Positions 1-11,155 of a DNA stretch of 64,000 nucleotides are shown here, one piece after another. Below the pieces are notes generated by a model. The model was not told where the DNA came from. It worked only from the letters and a program-made list of their open reading frames with translations, and searched no databases. Every line of letters begins with the position of its first letter. Position 1 is the stretch's first letter. The stretch comes from Blasia pusilla (lineage: Eukaryota > Marchantiophyta > Marchantiopsida > Blasiales): the NCBI GenBank assembly GCA_050084515.1, contig CM114271.1, positions 47,988,001 through 48,052,000 of the forward strand, read 5' to 3'. Position numbers and translations under genes: made by a program.

Positions 1-383
1 GTTGACTTGATCAAATTAGATCCAAAGAGAGACAAGATCTGGGCTGCTATTGCAGTGGAACTGGCCTAGATGTGCAAAAGCATATGGCGGTAGATGTCAT
101 GACCCTCGTATACAACCCTAGGAACAAAATTAACCATTGGTGAATTTTATCAACTGCATCTATCACCAGTACATGAGTACTTTGTTGTACTAAATTCCTT
201 CTTGTCCACGTCTCGATTAAGGAATGCGAATATCCAGGAGGTTTCCATAATTTCAGAGTTGAAATACCGGAGAAAATTACTATACTCCTCTTTACATTGA
301 GTACATTGAGGTACTCTAATATGTTGAACTCAATGCACTCCTCTCTACATCTGTGAGTCTATTTAACATGGATCTCAACATAC
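1..383. other. probable PRL1 intron sequence, no coding signal
   Basis: No further PRL1 exon is visible left of position 384, although the last exon there ends at a good minus-strand splice donor (GTATGT). The stretch is therefore most simply the start of an intron that continues outside the window. I see no repeat or RNA gene in it. Confidence 0.4.
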
Positions 384-3300
384 CTTGTTGTACTCCAGGT
401 CCCAGCATTTGACCTGCTTATCGTCTCCTGCTGAAAATAGGTACGGATGCCGTGGACTCACAGCCAGACCTGTTTCCACACCATTCATTCCAAGAAATAA
501 TAAGAGGACTGGCTCGGCGACATTTCACTCCAGTGCTAACACAAAATGATGAAAAGAGGAGTGCAACAAAGGTACGACCTCGAATCTGCTCAATATGTCC
601 AGTTAAAGTGAGCTTGAGCTTGCCAGTAGCCGTTTCCCAAATCTGCAAAACAATTTCAGGGTCGCTGAGGACTTTCCATGCACAGCTGTGCGGCTCAGAT
701 ATATGGACAGTCCACTGAATGCGAGGATGAGAGCCTCTGATTTGTATTACAGAGACGATGACAAACAGAAGATTTGAAACACATTGAAAATATATGTAGG
801 CATGTGGCCTGAGCCACAATGTTGCCACAATATATTCATTTTGAAGTCGTATAAAGTAAAAGGAAAATAAAATTGGATTCCAATCCTTAATTCCATCCAT
901 TTCCAATCTATCATCAGTAACATAGAAACAATGACGGTAAAATTAGAACATGCGCTTTATTTGCCTGATAGCCCAAATGGGGATGCTTACTTTGATTGTT
1001 CGATCAGCAGACCCAGTGCAGAACCACTCATTCCCTGGATCAAAAGCCAGAGATCTCACCCATCCAAGATGTCCACTGATAACCTGAAATGAGAGTCTCC
1101 AGTTACTATGACTGGCAACTAGCCAAAGATGATCCTCCAGACTACAAGTGAAAAGTTACACCCACTAAGTAAATAAGAGGAGTGATTTTTTTAATAGTAC
1201 TTAAGCTAGACTGCGAGACCTTTTCAATATACAAGAAAACAAAATTTGCAGAATCAATTAGTCTGTCCTAAAGAAGAAAGAGGTGTTGAAATAATACCCT
1301 GTAGTTGATCCAAGGTGGATGCCATGCTGGTTTTGGCCATTTGCTGGGCAATCTCTTCATCACCGCAGCACTAGGCTGGTACCTACATTAAGGAGTTTCA
1401 AACTCAATACTTCTAGAACCTTGTAATCGCAAATGAATGCTAGACAAACATGAAATCACAGTACCCACATATTTGATTTCTGGAGAGCTAGTTGCCATTT
1501 TCCCTTCACATGGCATTATCCACTTGAGGACAAAACATAATATCTTTTGTAGAAGAGAAAAGAATGCTATAGGACAAGGGGAAGGATATAGTAGATCAGA
1601 CAATTTCTAATTTTAACAGTGCACAGGTCTTAGATAACAATATGTGTAACCAAAGCAAACCCTCAAGATCAACCTGCTGCTCTGTCAGACCATGATTTCA
1701 ATAGACTTACACAAGAACTGACTCCAGTCACACAATCCAAAACAAAAACAAAACCCACTAACCGTTCAGTGATTGCACCAGAAGCCATCTTGTAGTCTCC
1801 CGCAGCCCCTGTTCCAGGCCCTACGGAAACTGGAGAAGGCTGCCCATGGGGAGATACGGAGACAAGTTGCAAGTCTGCTCCAGCTTCTTTACCATCCCTT
1901 TGACTTCCTGCTCCTTCACCAAGATACAACCAATTCCTTACAGATAAGCTTCCTGGATACAAAACAGTAGCTTCAACCATCCTTACTTGACATGACTCTT
2001 CGCAAATCAGTTGTGTATTAAACTTACAAAATAAGACCAGCAACTGCAAGAGTAAAACTATCCTGATGGCTTAAGCACAGCTCTAACAGTTGTGCAGAGC
2101 TGGTAGTTAAGTCTTAGGAACCAAAACATGAGGTAGAAGACAACCAAAGTCCATTCAAGGTCCCTTCACCTGTAGGTGCTGACTGGCTAGGTGCCAGAAG
2201 AGTTAAATTCTCTCCTCCATTGGAAGAGGGTGCAACAGAACTGGAATCTCTTGGTGGCAAAGGGGGAAGGTCCTTCACTGCACTAAACTCTCCGCGTATC
2301 TGCACATGTACAGTAAACCTTTGGCAGATAAGCATATATGAAGAGAGAAATAAGTGATAAATCCATAAAAAGTAAAACATACACTAACATGGTCAAAATA
2401 AATCAATGGACCAGAACATTAATATGAATGCATCCCCGCCGCTGATACTAGAAAGGTAGGGTATCAGGTCTTTAGTAGTGGGTATCAAGCGCAGCACAAC
2501 AAGCATTGACGCACCAAACTGACTAGGTCGTCTGATTACTAGATACGCCAAATTCTAGACACTCTAATAACTAGGCCTGATACTTCTGGTCCTGCTGCAG
2601 CCAGAGAGATTCCAGTAACACAGTCTCAGGAGCACATAGAACTCCACTCCGGCAGTAAGTAAAGCAGGCACAAGATGCTATTAAGTTTTCAGCCAACCGC
2701 TGATAACGTCAACCCTACGTTTTCACAACGGTATCAGAATCTTCCTGGCCTTCATGCACTGCCCTCTGAAGTCAAGCAAATGTATAGCTCTCTGGAGCTC
2801 TCACCAGTTTGGTTGTCACTCAAGATTGTGGAAAAATGGCTCATCGTGGATGTGTATACAAGCAGAAAATGGGGAATAGTTCACGTATTGCGCTCAAAAA
2901 AAAGAAGTGCTTTGTAATCCAAACGAGTGTGGGATGGGTAATCTTACAATTCAAGTTTTGCTAACCAAGTTGTCTCCAGACAGCAAATGATGGGGGTGAA
3001 AGAAAGTATATCCATTGTGCTGTGCTTAATTTTTATGGGTGTCAGGAAGTGGCTTCTCTTCATCCTATTATGAAAACATTTCTTACATGGACATCTTAAT
3101 TTCCTTCAACGACCCAAGTTTCCGGCCCGTACTGGCTGTAACTTTGTATATGAACATGCATGTGAATGTTCGAGTCCAAACCTTACAAGCGACCCTTATG
3201 TTGCGACTGCTCATCCCATTCGCAAATCATAAACACATAACACAAAACAAACATGTCAAGAAGTTAGTCAAAATCCTCCCCTAAACCCTGGCCTTATACA

Positions 3301-3728
3301 GAGGGGACGAACTCCTGAAGCGGGACTACAATTTTCCATTTGAGAAAATCCTCAGGGTTTAAGCGGCGAGTCTCGAGTTCAACAATGCCCGAGATAACGC
3401 GACCTACAAAACAATCAAAAGACCACCTGACATGGTCCCACAAACTATCTTTGTGAAAACCACCACAGAATTCGTTATAGTATTGGCCAATTATCTCCGA
3501 CCCTTCTGAAAAACAATGAGCCAACGTTCACAGCTGAATCAATCCCCAGCACGACAGCGCTCCGGCTCAAAAAGACCTGGTACAACCGACCGACCTGCTC
3601 AAATTTCCCGCAACACGATCCGCATGCGACGCAGCAAAAATGTCGTAAGATCGCTTCAACGACTTCAGCGTCAATTTCTTCAGAGACTGAGGCTCTATGA
3701 AATTCAAGCCTCCCACAGTCGACGGCAT
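384..3728 (-). CDS. PRL1: PRL1/PLRG1-type WD40 protein, 5' part of gene
   Basis: PRL1/PLRG1 is a nuclear WD40 scaffold of the Prp19/NineTeen (MOS4-associated) spliceosome-activation complex. Minus-strand exons that I can splice in frame are 3728-3595 (ATG at 3728; [17 protein letters not shown], typical of plant PRL1 N-termini; its donor is less certain), 2299-2170 ([11 protein letters not shown]), 1952-1763, 1382-1298 ([14 protein letters not shown]), 1083-991 ([20 protein letters not shown], first WD repeat), 642-579 ([15 protein letters not shown]) and 469-384 ([17 protein letters not shown]). Junction phases agree for every join from 2299 down to 384. The exon that should join 3595 to 2299 was not found, and the remaining WD repeats lie outside the window. 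The gene is probably live, because all exons seen are intact, but a partial duplicate cannot be excluded. Confidence 0.85.
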
Positions 3729-4270
3729 GGCTGCAATCCTCAAAACCCGCTCCTATCCGATACAAACATGAACACCACCTCCGTCCTCCCTCCTCAACGA
3801 CCCATCAGGCCCTACGATTGAAACCTTATGCTCGATTGCATCGCGCCACAACGCGCCTGCGAAGCACATCTGTAGCACGTGTACGCCATGAAAGCTCGCT
3901 TGCGGAGCGTAACCGGTGCGCGGGCAGAACTCTCTCGTATTGCGTTGTCCTTTCCCTCTCTTCTCGCTCTCTTCCCCGTCATTAGGGTTCGCTTGTCGTG
4001 ATGACACCGGACAGGCTTGTGGTGTTGCCGTCATGTAGGGCCAATTCTTCTATCCCGGTGGTGTTGTCTATCTCTGCGAGTGCACGGGTGGGGGTGAAAA
4101 TCACCCGTGAGGAAACGGCAGGCAAGCTATGTCAATTTTTGTGTTACACTTGCCATCTCCATAGTTTACCAAACCCGTCTTCTTCTAATATTATATTTTT
4201 ATATACAAACTATTATCTAACCCCTACTTGATTTAGACTTCCTCCCCGTTCGAATTCAATTCAATTCGAG
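3729..4270. promoter_or_regulatory. 5' flank / promoter region of PRL1
   Basis: This stretch lies directly upstream of the minus-strand PRL1 start and is richer in CpG than the AT-rich DNA that follows, as expected for a plant housekeeping promoter. I could not assign a TATA box or start site. The short open frames here resemble no family I know. Confidence 0.35.
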
Positions 4271-4271
4271 T

Positions 4272-4345
4272 TATTTTTTCTTCACCCTCGAATATATCCA
4301 TAAGGGTCTATTTTTTCTTCACCCTCGAATATATCCATAAGGGTT
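4272..4345. repeat. 37-bp direct tandem duplication
   Basis: A unit of about 37 bp (starts TATTTTTTCTTCACCCTCG, ends CCATAAGGGTC) occurs twice head to tail and is almost identical. It looks like a recent local duplication and has no obvious role. Confidence 0.8.
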
Positions 4346-4784
4346 TGTGATAGTTTATGATTGAGGAGAGCTAATGATAGACATTTTAAAATTTACATGT
4401 GCGGAGCATGGGCACCTCACTAGTAGATTATTATGGGAGAGTGTTTTTTTGATTTGCAAACATTTTTTTGCTTGACACATGACAACCGAAAAAAAAAAAA
4501 AAAATTATTTTTCTATAGATGGTAATAAAATATTTTCCCCTATAAGAACAGCACGAAAAAAAATTTGCATGATTAGTCCCTTCACTCTCGTGCATGGCAT
4601 GGGCTGCCTACTAGTATAATTAAATAAAAGAGGACTAGTTACTCAAGCCCACATTCTCGCTTCCGCTTCATCCACAACGGCTCTCCCTAAGAAGAAAGAT
4701 GAACCTAGCGAAACGTTCTCCTACTGATGTATTTTGACATCCCACAACTTCGGCAGACCCCTTAGTCCCATTCATCTTCGACGT

Positions 4785-4880
4785 AAGAGTGCACATAAAT
4801 CTTAGTAATACGATCTCGGATTTTTTAACTTCTTGTGCTTCCATGATACATTCTCCAGCTTGTCCATCATAATACATGGG
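4785..4880 (-). pseudogene. clpP: plastid clpP fragment
   Basis: The minus strand encodes YYDGQAGECIMEAQEV and, after a frameshift, ITKIYVHS. This matches the central part of the plastid ATP-dependent Clp protease subunit ClpP. Only about 30 codons survive. It is the leftmost piece of a plastid-derived mosaic reaching to about 7605. Confidence 0.65.
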
Positions 4881-5157
4881 GGAAAGGTGAAAAGAACGCC
4901 CATTGGGGAGCGAAATACAACATGAAATCATAAGCTCCCAAACAGTGATTCAGTCTATGGTCCAAATACTCTACAACATGAAGTAGATAAAGAGGTGAAA
5001 GGGTCTTTTTATCATAAAAATAGGTAAAGGAGGTTGAGACCATTTCACCATGATCTGCAAAAATAATAATAATAAATATTGAATTAATAGAAAATTTATC
5101 TACAATTTTAAATTTTAATGTTCAAACGAGGTTCTAAAACATAATTTTGAAAAAAAA

Positions 5158-5310
5158 GTGCTAAGCTATTTGTTGGGGTAGAAACAGCAGCAGTTAGAAA
5201 ATTACAACCTTTTAAATAAGAACTAGCTAATCCATGAGTAAACCATGAAGTTACGAAGGTTGTAAATACAAACCAACCGCCTAAGATAAAATATGCACAA
5301 GGAAAAAGTT
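5158..5310 (-). pseudogene. psbD: plastid psbD (photosystem II D2) fragment
   Basis: The minus strand encodes [40 protein letters not shown] and TPTNSLA, the first transmembrane part of the D2 reaction-centre protein. The surrounding 95-codon frame is open, but the sequence on both sides of this block is not D2. It is therefore a fragment joined to other DNA, not a working gene. Confidence 0.85.
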
Positions 5311-5901
5311 GAATACTAGGTAGGACTCCCCAATAACAAGGGGCAAAAATTTCTAAAAGATGATCTTCCATTCCTAAAGTAAAATAATTATACACTAAAT
5401 CTGCTATTTGATTAGTATCTTCATAGCCTAAATTTACTTGGCCTAGGTACAGGGGATATAGCTCAGCGTCGGATCACTAAGGCCAACTTACGTCCATACT
5501 CAACGGGTATGTCTTGCATTTCAAGGTAAGAAAGGGGTAGCGAAAATGCCTCTAGCCAACGTCTAAGTACCAAGCACTTCAGTGCTGAAGTAACTCATGG
5601 CACACTCCCAACTAGATCAAAAGGATCAAGTTGGGACACGATGTCGAATGTTCTATTTTTATATTTTATTTATTCATTCATTCATTTATTCATTCATTCA
5701 TTCAAAGAGTTATGTTCCATTTTTTAATTTTAGTCTTCTATTTTTAGTTTTATTTCAAACCAGTGCTTCACTCTACTAGATAGATTAAAAAAATGAGATG
5801 TAGTGAAAGCGAGCAACACATATTTTAGATCAATTCAAAACAATAGGACGGGTTTGCGCCCCAAGCAACCTAGATAAAAACAGTTCATTAACTTTCGCTT
5901 C

Positions 5902-5945
5902 TTAATGGGTTTTATGTTACGCCAATTTGAACTTGGCCGATCCTC
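5902..5945 (+). pseudogene. psbD: second plastid psbD fragment, opposite strand
   Basis: The plus strand encodes MGFMLRQFELGRS, a well-conserved D2 segment located downstream of the part found at 5158-5310. It lies on the opposite strand and about 600 bp away, so the two psbD pieces were rearranged relative to each other. Confidence 0.75.
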
Positions 5946-6028
5946 TTTTCCAAATTTTGACAGCTCATCTTTGTCTTAGTATAAATTTTCAATGGCATGT
6001 TCGAGTCCTCTTTCCCATGAGATTCTGC

Positions 6029-6122
6029 ATTTTTTGAACCATGAAACTTTTGTTTCTAATTGTAACGCAATATATTCTGCAATAATGCTAGGTTCTCCAT
6101 GGGGTTTGATAATTTCTATTAA
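6029..6122 (-). pseudogene. rps3: plastid rps3 fragment
   Basis: The minus strand reads LIEIIKPHGEPSIIAEYIAL followed by QLETKVSWFKK. This matches the ribosomal protein S3 core, where plastid proteins have AEYIALQLE. Flanking sequence does not continue the gene. A mitochondrial source is less likely given the plastid neighbours. Confidence 0.7.
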
Positions 6123-6160
6123 AGTTGTCGACCCAACCCTTGGAACGTTCTATTGCCCCA

Positions 6161-6235
6161 GGTGGCAAAGAGTCGACATCGAGTCAAGTAGTTAATACTT
6201 TTTTAAAACGTGGTGCATTAGAATATGCAACGGAA
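6161..6235 (+). pseudogene. atpA: possible plastid atpA fragment
   Basis: The plus strand reads SSQVVNTFLKRGALEYA. It resembles the ATP synthase alpha-subunit segment just after the P-loop, where plastid proteins read SSVAQVV then RGALEY. The match is short and degraded, so the call is tentative. Its position inside the plastid mosaic supports it. Confidence 0.45.
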
Positions 6236-6787
6236 AAGATGTTTTGGATTGTGAACCCGTATTGAGTTATTACATAGATGAATGGAATAACCGTCAGGAG
6301 GGGGTTGCCAAAGGCAAGGCCCGATGCTTATTCCTCATATACCGTCATTGCATCTTCTTTGAGAAAAGGTTCACTTGTTGTACCCCAAACATCAGATTGT
6401 ATTTTCCAACTAAAATGGAAGATAACTACATAAATAGAATTATACATCCGAAATAAGAGTAAAAGCTTCAACAGCTCGTTGACCAAAATGCTAATATTTA
6501 TATTATTGATATAATTAACTTAAATTATAATTATAATTAACCTATTATTAAATAATTAAATTTTATATTCGAATATTTTAGTTTATTTTAATATAAAAAT
6601 ACATATTATGGATTTCTTATTAAAAAATATGATTGAAAAAATTGAAAAAATACATAGAGAAAGCCATATGTGATTTAAATCGCAAGTGTGGTTTATGAAC
6701 AACTTTATTCTATTCTAATTAAAAAAATTTAATAATAATTCTATTTACAACCAATTAAAAAAATTGGCAACTTTTAACTTCTTCTTT

Positions 6788-6864
6788 TTTACATAAAATC
6801 TTCGTACTCCATGGTTAGAACCATTATGAGGTCCTTATGGTTTAGATCTAAGTAAATTGAAAAA
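6788..6864 (+). pseudogene. psbC: plastid psbC (CP43) fragment with stops
   Basis: The plus strand reads NLRTPWLEPL, a TGA stop, then GPYGLDLSKLKK. This is the CP43 antenna-protein segment around LRAPWLEPLRGPNGLDLSK. The TGA at 6827-6829 stands where CP43 has arginine, as expected from a C-to-T change of CGA. A TAA occurs a few codons earlier. Confidence 0.8.
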
Positions 6865-6921
6865 ACATCTTATAATTGGGATGTTTTAAGGAACTACTAT
6901 TTATTCATCTCTATTAATGCC

Positions 6922-7012
6922 AACTTCATGCAGACGAGTTGCAAAATCTAATCCGAATTGAGGTCGGGTTTTTGAGGTTAAATTTCTCTCGTGAGGTCGT
7001 GACCCTTTATCC
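6922..7012 (-). pseudogene. rrn16: plastid 16S rRNA fragment
   Basis: Read on the minus strand, this is the 3' half of small-subunit rRNA around the conserved stretch whose complement reads CTTCATGCAGACGAGTTGCA followed by TCCGAATTGAGGTCGG. A GACCCTTTATCC block further along fits the plastid version. Only about 90 bp remains. Confidence 0.7.
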
Positions 7013-7194
7013 GAAAGAAGCTTTATGACCAATAACCACATAAACACATATTACATTTTGCAGATCCCAAATTGGATGAGCAATCGGTCTTACATGTAAA
7101 GGATCTTATACCCAAACTTCAAAATTACCTTGCACTTTAGTAATAAGTTTGTTGATAATCTTATTCCAATAAAAATAGAATCTATTTTTAGTTT

Positions 7195-7256
7195 CTTAGG
7201 TTCATTTCAAATAGCAACAGAGTTTCACCACCAAGTTCGAGATGGATTGGTGTGTA
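7195..7256 (-). pseudogene. rrn5: plastid 5S rRNA fragment
   Basis: The minus strand contains CACACCAATCCATCTCGAAC then TTGGTGGTGAAACTCTGTTG, diagnostic of plastid 5S rRNA (helix III and loop). It lies within about 200 bp of the 16S piece although the two are kilobases apart in normal plastid genomes. Confidence 0.75.
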
Positions 7257-7525
7257 CAACATCTATTTTAGCTATATTATGATTTCAGTTTTTAGCTGGT
7301 TTATTAATTGAAATTAATCAAAAAAAATTCTAGATGATTTAGTTCTTCCATTTGTTTAATCAAATGATGACATAATTTATGTAGAAATAAAATAATTATT
7401 ACAAAATTATGTATTAAAACTGTTTAAAATAAAAATAATCTCATAAGTATTATGACGTTAATAGATGTTTTATATTTAAAATATTTTTTAATAGGTCCTG
7501 TAAATCTATAATTTCAAATAGAATT

Positions 7526-7605
7526 ATGGATGAAAGTAAAGAGATAAGGGTAACAATTAATTTAGAATGTATTCATTGTGCTCAAAATGGTGAAAAAACA
7601 TTTCC
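7526..7605 (+). pseudogene. rpl33: plastid rpl33 fragment
   Basis: The plus strand reads SKEIRVTINLECIHCAQNG, the N-terminal half of ribosomal protein L33 with its C-x2-C pair. Homology stops after about 27 codons where an LTR-like repeat begins. This is the right end of the recognisable plastid mosaic. Confidence 0.75.
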
Positions 7606-7611
7606 AGGTTC

Positions 7612-8020
7612 TCCTGCGCATACACATCGCTACACAACATATATCGTTGTTATTGAACATACACACAAACAAGCACAATCCCATCCTAACTCATGACGTC
7701 CAAACATCAAGACAATAGGTACCAAAGTATATCAATAAATCAAGTGGATCTCTCACAACACAATTTCTCACAAATATGTGCTCTCTCTCTCGTCAAACCA
7801 AACCCACTATGGCCCTGTGGGATCCCCGTGGACAATAAATCTATTCATTCATTCATTCATTCATTCTCTCTCTCTTGTCAAACCAAACCCATTCTCCTAA
7901 TGAGAGGCTTGGGTTACACACACAAGGCAAGGAGGACCATAACTATGCCGCCACATACTTATAGCTTCAATAAAAAGAGAATGAGCCCTCAAACTCTCTC
8001 AAACATAATTGAGTTGTGAC
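7612..8020 (+). repeat. truncated copy of LTR-like repeat family A
   Basis: About 400 bp from GCGCATACACATCGCTACAC to the GAGCCCTCAAACTCTC block match the first half of the longer repeat at 8649-9355. They share AACCAAACCCACT and GGCTTGGGTTACACACACAA. The copy is cut off where the 180-bp array starts. It also holds a short (ATTC)n run near 7845. Confidence 0.6.
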
Positions 8021-8648
8021 CAAAAGCTCAAAAGGTGCTAAGTCATTTTTGACCCATATCATTAAATCTTCAATGAAAAAAATACTTTTCAGTTTCCATC
8101 TTGTCGAAGTATCTTATCTAGATTTGAAATTTTATACACATGATCCCCAAGGTGTATGTAGATCTATTCCAAAGTTTCAAGCATAGCGGAGTTGTGACCA
8201 AAGCTCAAAAGGTGTTGAGGCATTTTTTACACGTGTTATTAAACCTTCAATGAAAAAAAAAATTTCTTTTCGTTTTCCATCTTGTCCAAGTATCTCATCT
8301 AGAGCTTAACTTTTGTACACATGATCCCTAACATGTATATAGATCTCTCAAAAGATTTCAAGCAAAATGGAGTGATGAAAAAAACCTCAAAAATTATGAA
8401 CTTATGTTTTTTTATTTAAGGGCACCGGTTCAAAAAATCAGTTAACAATTTTTGAACTCGTGCCCTTAAATCTTCCAAAAAGAAAATTTCTTTTCATTTT
8501 CCACCTTGTCCAACTATCTCATCTTGAGCTCCAATTTCATACACATGATCCCTAAAGTGTACGTAGTTCACTTGCAAAGTTTCAAGCAAAATGGAGTTGT
8601 TTCCAAGACCTCCAAATTTTATAAGTCTGTTTTTTACATGGGCGACCT

Positions 8649-8950
8649 GTCGTGCGCATACACATCGCTACACAACGTACATCGTTGTCACTGAACATAC
8701 ATACAAACACACATGATCTCATGCTAACTCATGGCATCCACACAACGAGACGCGAAGTACCAAAATATCTCCAATAAATCAATGAAATCTCTCTCACATC
8801 TCACACCAAGCTCTCCATGGTGTGCACGCTATCTCATGTCAAACCAAACCCACTCTCCTTATAAAAGGCTTGGGTTACACACACAAGGCATGGAAGACCA
8901 TAGTTCAAACGCCTCATGCCAAGAGGTTCAACAAAAAGATAATACGCTCT

Positions 8951-9036
<86 letters not shown>

Positions 9037-9355
9037 GGTATACACCCTTCCCTCTCCCAAGCTCTCTCCTAGGTAACCTAGGCTCGCAAGTCACCTCCTT
9101 GGCTCTTGACCCGCCGTAGCGGGTCAACGTCCACTCCCCAAAGTGGGATGTCAACTATTAAAAGAACCGGAAACTTGCTCGAAATAATAAGTTTCTCAAT
9201 ATAGCTCCAATGAGCCGAAACGATGGGGAAACCCGCTCTCTCAGGTTACTCGTGGCCTCAATAGGTCATCCTCGACCTTTCGAGGTTGCCTTCAGTATCT
9301 TCGAAAGCATGCTACTAGATCTCACCGATCTATCCTTAAAGACGTGAGAGACCAA
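8649..9355 (+). mobile_element. solo-LTR-like repeat, family A
   Basis: About 700 bp running from TGTCGTGCGCATACACATCG to GACGTGAGAGACCA, with TG...CA ends, sits inside the 180-bp array. It contains a TATAAAAGG box near 8860, a long (CT)n tract and a short inverted repeat around GACCCGCCGTAGCGGGTC. Partial relatives lie at 7612-8020 and, inverted, at 11156-11700. No coding region or clean target duplication is visible, so a solo LTR or a short non-autonomous retroelement is the best reading. Confidence 0.5.
8955..9032 (+). repeat. (CT)n microsatellite
   Basis: An essentially pure CT dinucleotide run of about 78 bp lies within the LTR-like repeat. The related inverted copy near 11480 has only a few repeats, so the run expanded here. 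The long serine-leucine and arginine-glutamate open frames across it are artefacts. Confidence 0.95.
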
Positions 9356-10757
9356 ACCTTAAATGGAAAAAAAAACTTTTCATTTTCTACATTGTCGAAC
9401 TATCTCATCTTGACCTATAATTTGGTACACATCATCCCCAAAGTGCATGTAGCTTTCTTTCAAAGTTTCAAGAAAAAATGAGTTCTGACCAAAAGCTCGA
9501 AATGTTTTAAGTCATTTCTTAACCCGTGCCATCAAACCTTCAATGAAAAGAAAGTATTTTCATTTCCCATATTGTCCAACTATCTCACGTTGATCTGAAA
9601 TTTGGTGCACATGGTCCCCAAAGTGTATGCATCTCTCTTGCAAAGTTTCAAGAAAAATGGATTTTTGACCAAAACCTCAACAATCGCGAAGATATTTTTT
9701 AACCCGCGTCATTACACCTTTGATGAAAAGGAGGTCTTTTCAATTTTTTATCTCGTCCAAGTATCTAATCTTGAGCTGAACTTTGGTACATATGATTTCC
9801 AAGGTGCATGTCATTCTCTTGAAAACTTTCAAGCAAAATGAAGTTGTAACAAAAACCTCAAAATTTGTTAACTCATTTTTTGAACCCGTGCCTTGAAACC
9901 TTGAATCAAAAGAATGTCTTTTTATTTTCCATCTTGTCCAAATATCTTATCTTCCTGATCCCCAAGGTCTCTTGCAGAGTTCCAAGCAAAACAAAGATTT
10001 GACCAAAAGTTCATAAATTGTTAACTCATTTTTTGAATCCTACTCGACCTTAAACCTTCAATCAAAAGGAAATATTCTCATTTTCTATCTTTTCCAATCA
10101 TCTCATTTAGAGTTGATAGTTGGTAAACTTGATCCCCAAGGTATATGTTCCTCTCTTGCAAATTTTCAAGCTAAATTGAGCGGTGACCAAAAGCTCAAAA
10201 ATAACTAAGTCATTTTTTGACCCACGCCATTAAACCTTCAATGAGAATGAGGTATTTTCGTTTTTCATCTTGTCCAAATATCTCATATTGAGCTTAACTT
10301 TGGTATCCATGATCCCCAAGGTGCATGTAGCTCTCCTCACAAGTTTAAAGCAAAATGGAGTTATGACCAAAAGCTAAAAAAATTTTGACTCGTGTTTTGA
10401 ATCGACGTTAATAAATCTTCAATGAAAATGGGATGTTTTCATTTTTCATCTTGTCCATTTTTTATCATGTTGCATAGAATATGTATTTTGAAATTTGAAA
10501 TTTGCAAGAGAGGAATGTATCCACAAATTCATACTTTCTAATTTGACCCTCAATGAAAAAATCATTGTTTTATTAGGATGAATGTCACAAAAAGGGACTT
10601 CTTCCAAATAACATTCTTACAATAATCTTTACAAAATAAGTTTGCTACAACCATTTACTAATCCATTTCACTAAGGTCACTACTCACTTTACTAGTCTAG
10701 GTCTATGGTTGGGTTTAGTGGATTAAGATGTAGGCGGTAATTTGAAGGCTCAAGAAT

Positions 10758-11155
10758 TCAAATTCGGCAATGATTTCTTGTTGCAATTGTTTCATTATGG
10801 GATAAAATGTATGAAATATCCATCAAATTGATGGGTTGATAGTTTGAGAGATCCGATATGAGAACATCATTATTGTTAGGCTCATCAACTGAGTCCACTT
10901 TTTCATTGTTCAAAGATTGTGGAGGAGAATCCTGCATAGGTTCACTTGACTCAATGGAATAATTATGAATTCCTATCGGTGCAACAATCTGAGGGTCGTA
11001 GGTTGTGTTAACAGAAGTGTCCGATAGATGCGGTTCTCTAGAAGTCCTCCTTTGTTGCTCTTCCTCGTGCTCTCGAATCCAATATTCCATAACATCTTTG
11101 TCTCGTCGAGACACCTCAGAGTCAAAATTTTCTATATTGTCGATAAAAGAATCCT
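10758..11155 (-). pseudogene. hAT transposase copy 1, C-terminal tail
   Basis: The minus strand encodes YWIREHEEEQQRRTSREPHL, then DTSVNTTYDPQIV and SSEPMQDSPPQSL. It is closely similar to 51287-51750, which lies immediately beyond the dimerisation region of hAT copy 2. Homology ends near 11155, where insertions begin, and the rest of this transposase resumes at about 22072. The tail is acidic, low in complexity and outside the conserved catalytic domain. Confidence 0.75.

Larger units (their letters stand above)
8030..10560 (+). repeat. 180-bp-period tandem array, hAT copy 1
   Basis: A degenerate unit recurs with markers CATCTTGTC(C/G)AA, GATCCCCAAGGTG and CAAAATGGAGTTGTGACC. The CATCTTGTC marker stands near 8098, 8277, 8508, 9390, 9570, 9750, 9932, 10087, 10268 and 10450, so the period is about 180 bp. 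An LTR-like repeat (8649-9355) interrupts it. The same unit forms the array at 47.1-51.15 kb, in both cases just beyond the C-terminal coding end of a hAT transposase, which suggests that the array belongs to the transposon. Confidence 0.8.

Noticed and set aside
5108-5395. A 95-codon open minus frame containing D2-like sequence as a working psbD
   Set aside because: Only the middle third matches D2; both ends are foreign and most of the protein is missing. It is a plastid fragment within a mosaic.
5452-5466. GGGGATATAGCTCAG resembling the 5' end of a plastid tRNA
   Set aside because: No anticodon stem, TPC arm or acceptor complement follows, so no tRNA can be called.
8822-9154. Ser-Leu and Arg-Glu dipeptide proteins
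   Set aside because: Pure translation of the (CT)n microsatellite.
8030-10560. A CRISPR-like or centromeric interpretation of the regular arrays
   Set aside because: Units are contiguous and diverged with no unique spacers, the host is a plant, and the link with hAT coding sequence explains them better than a centromere.
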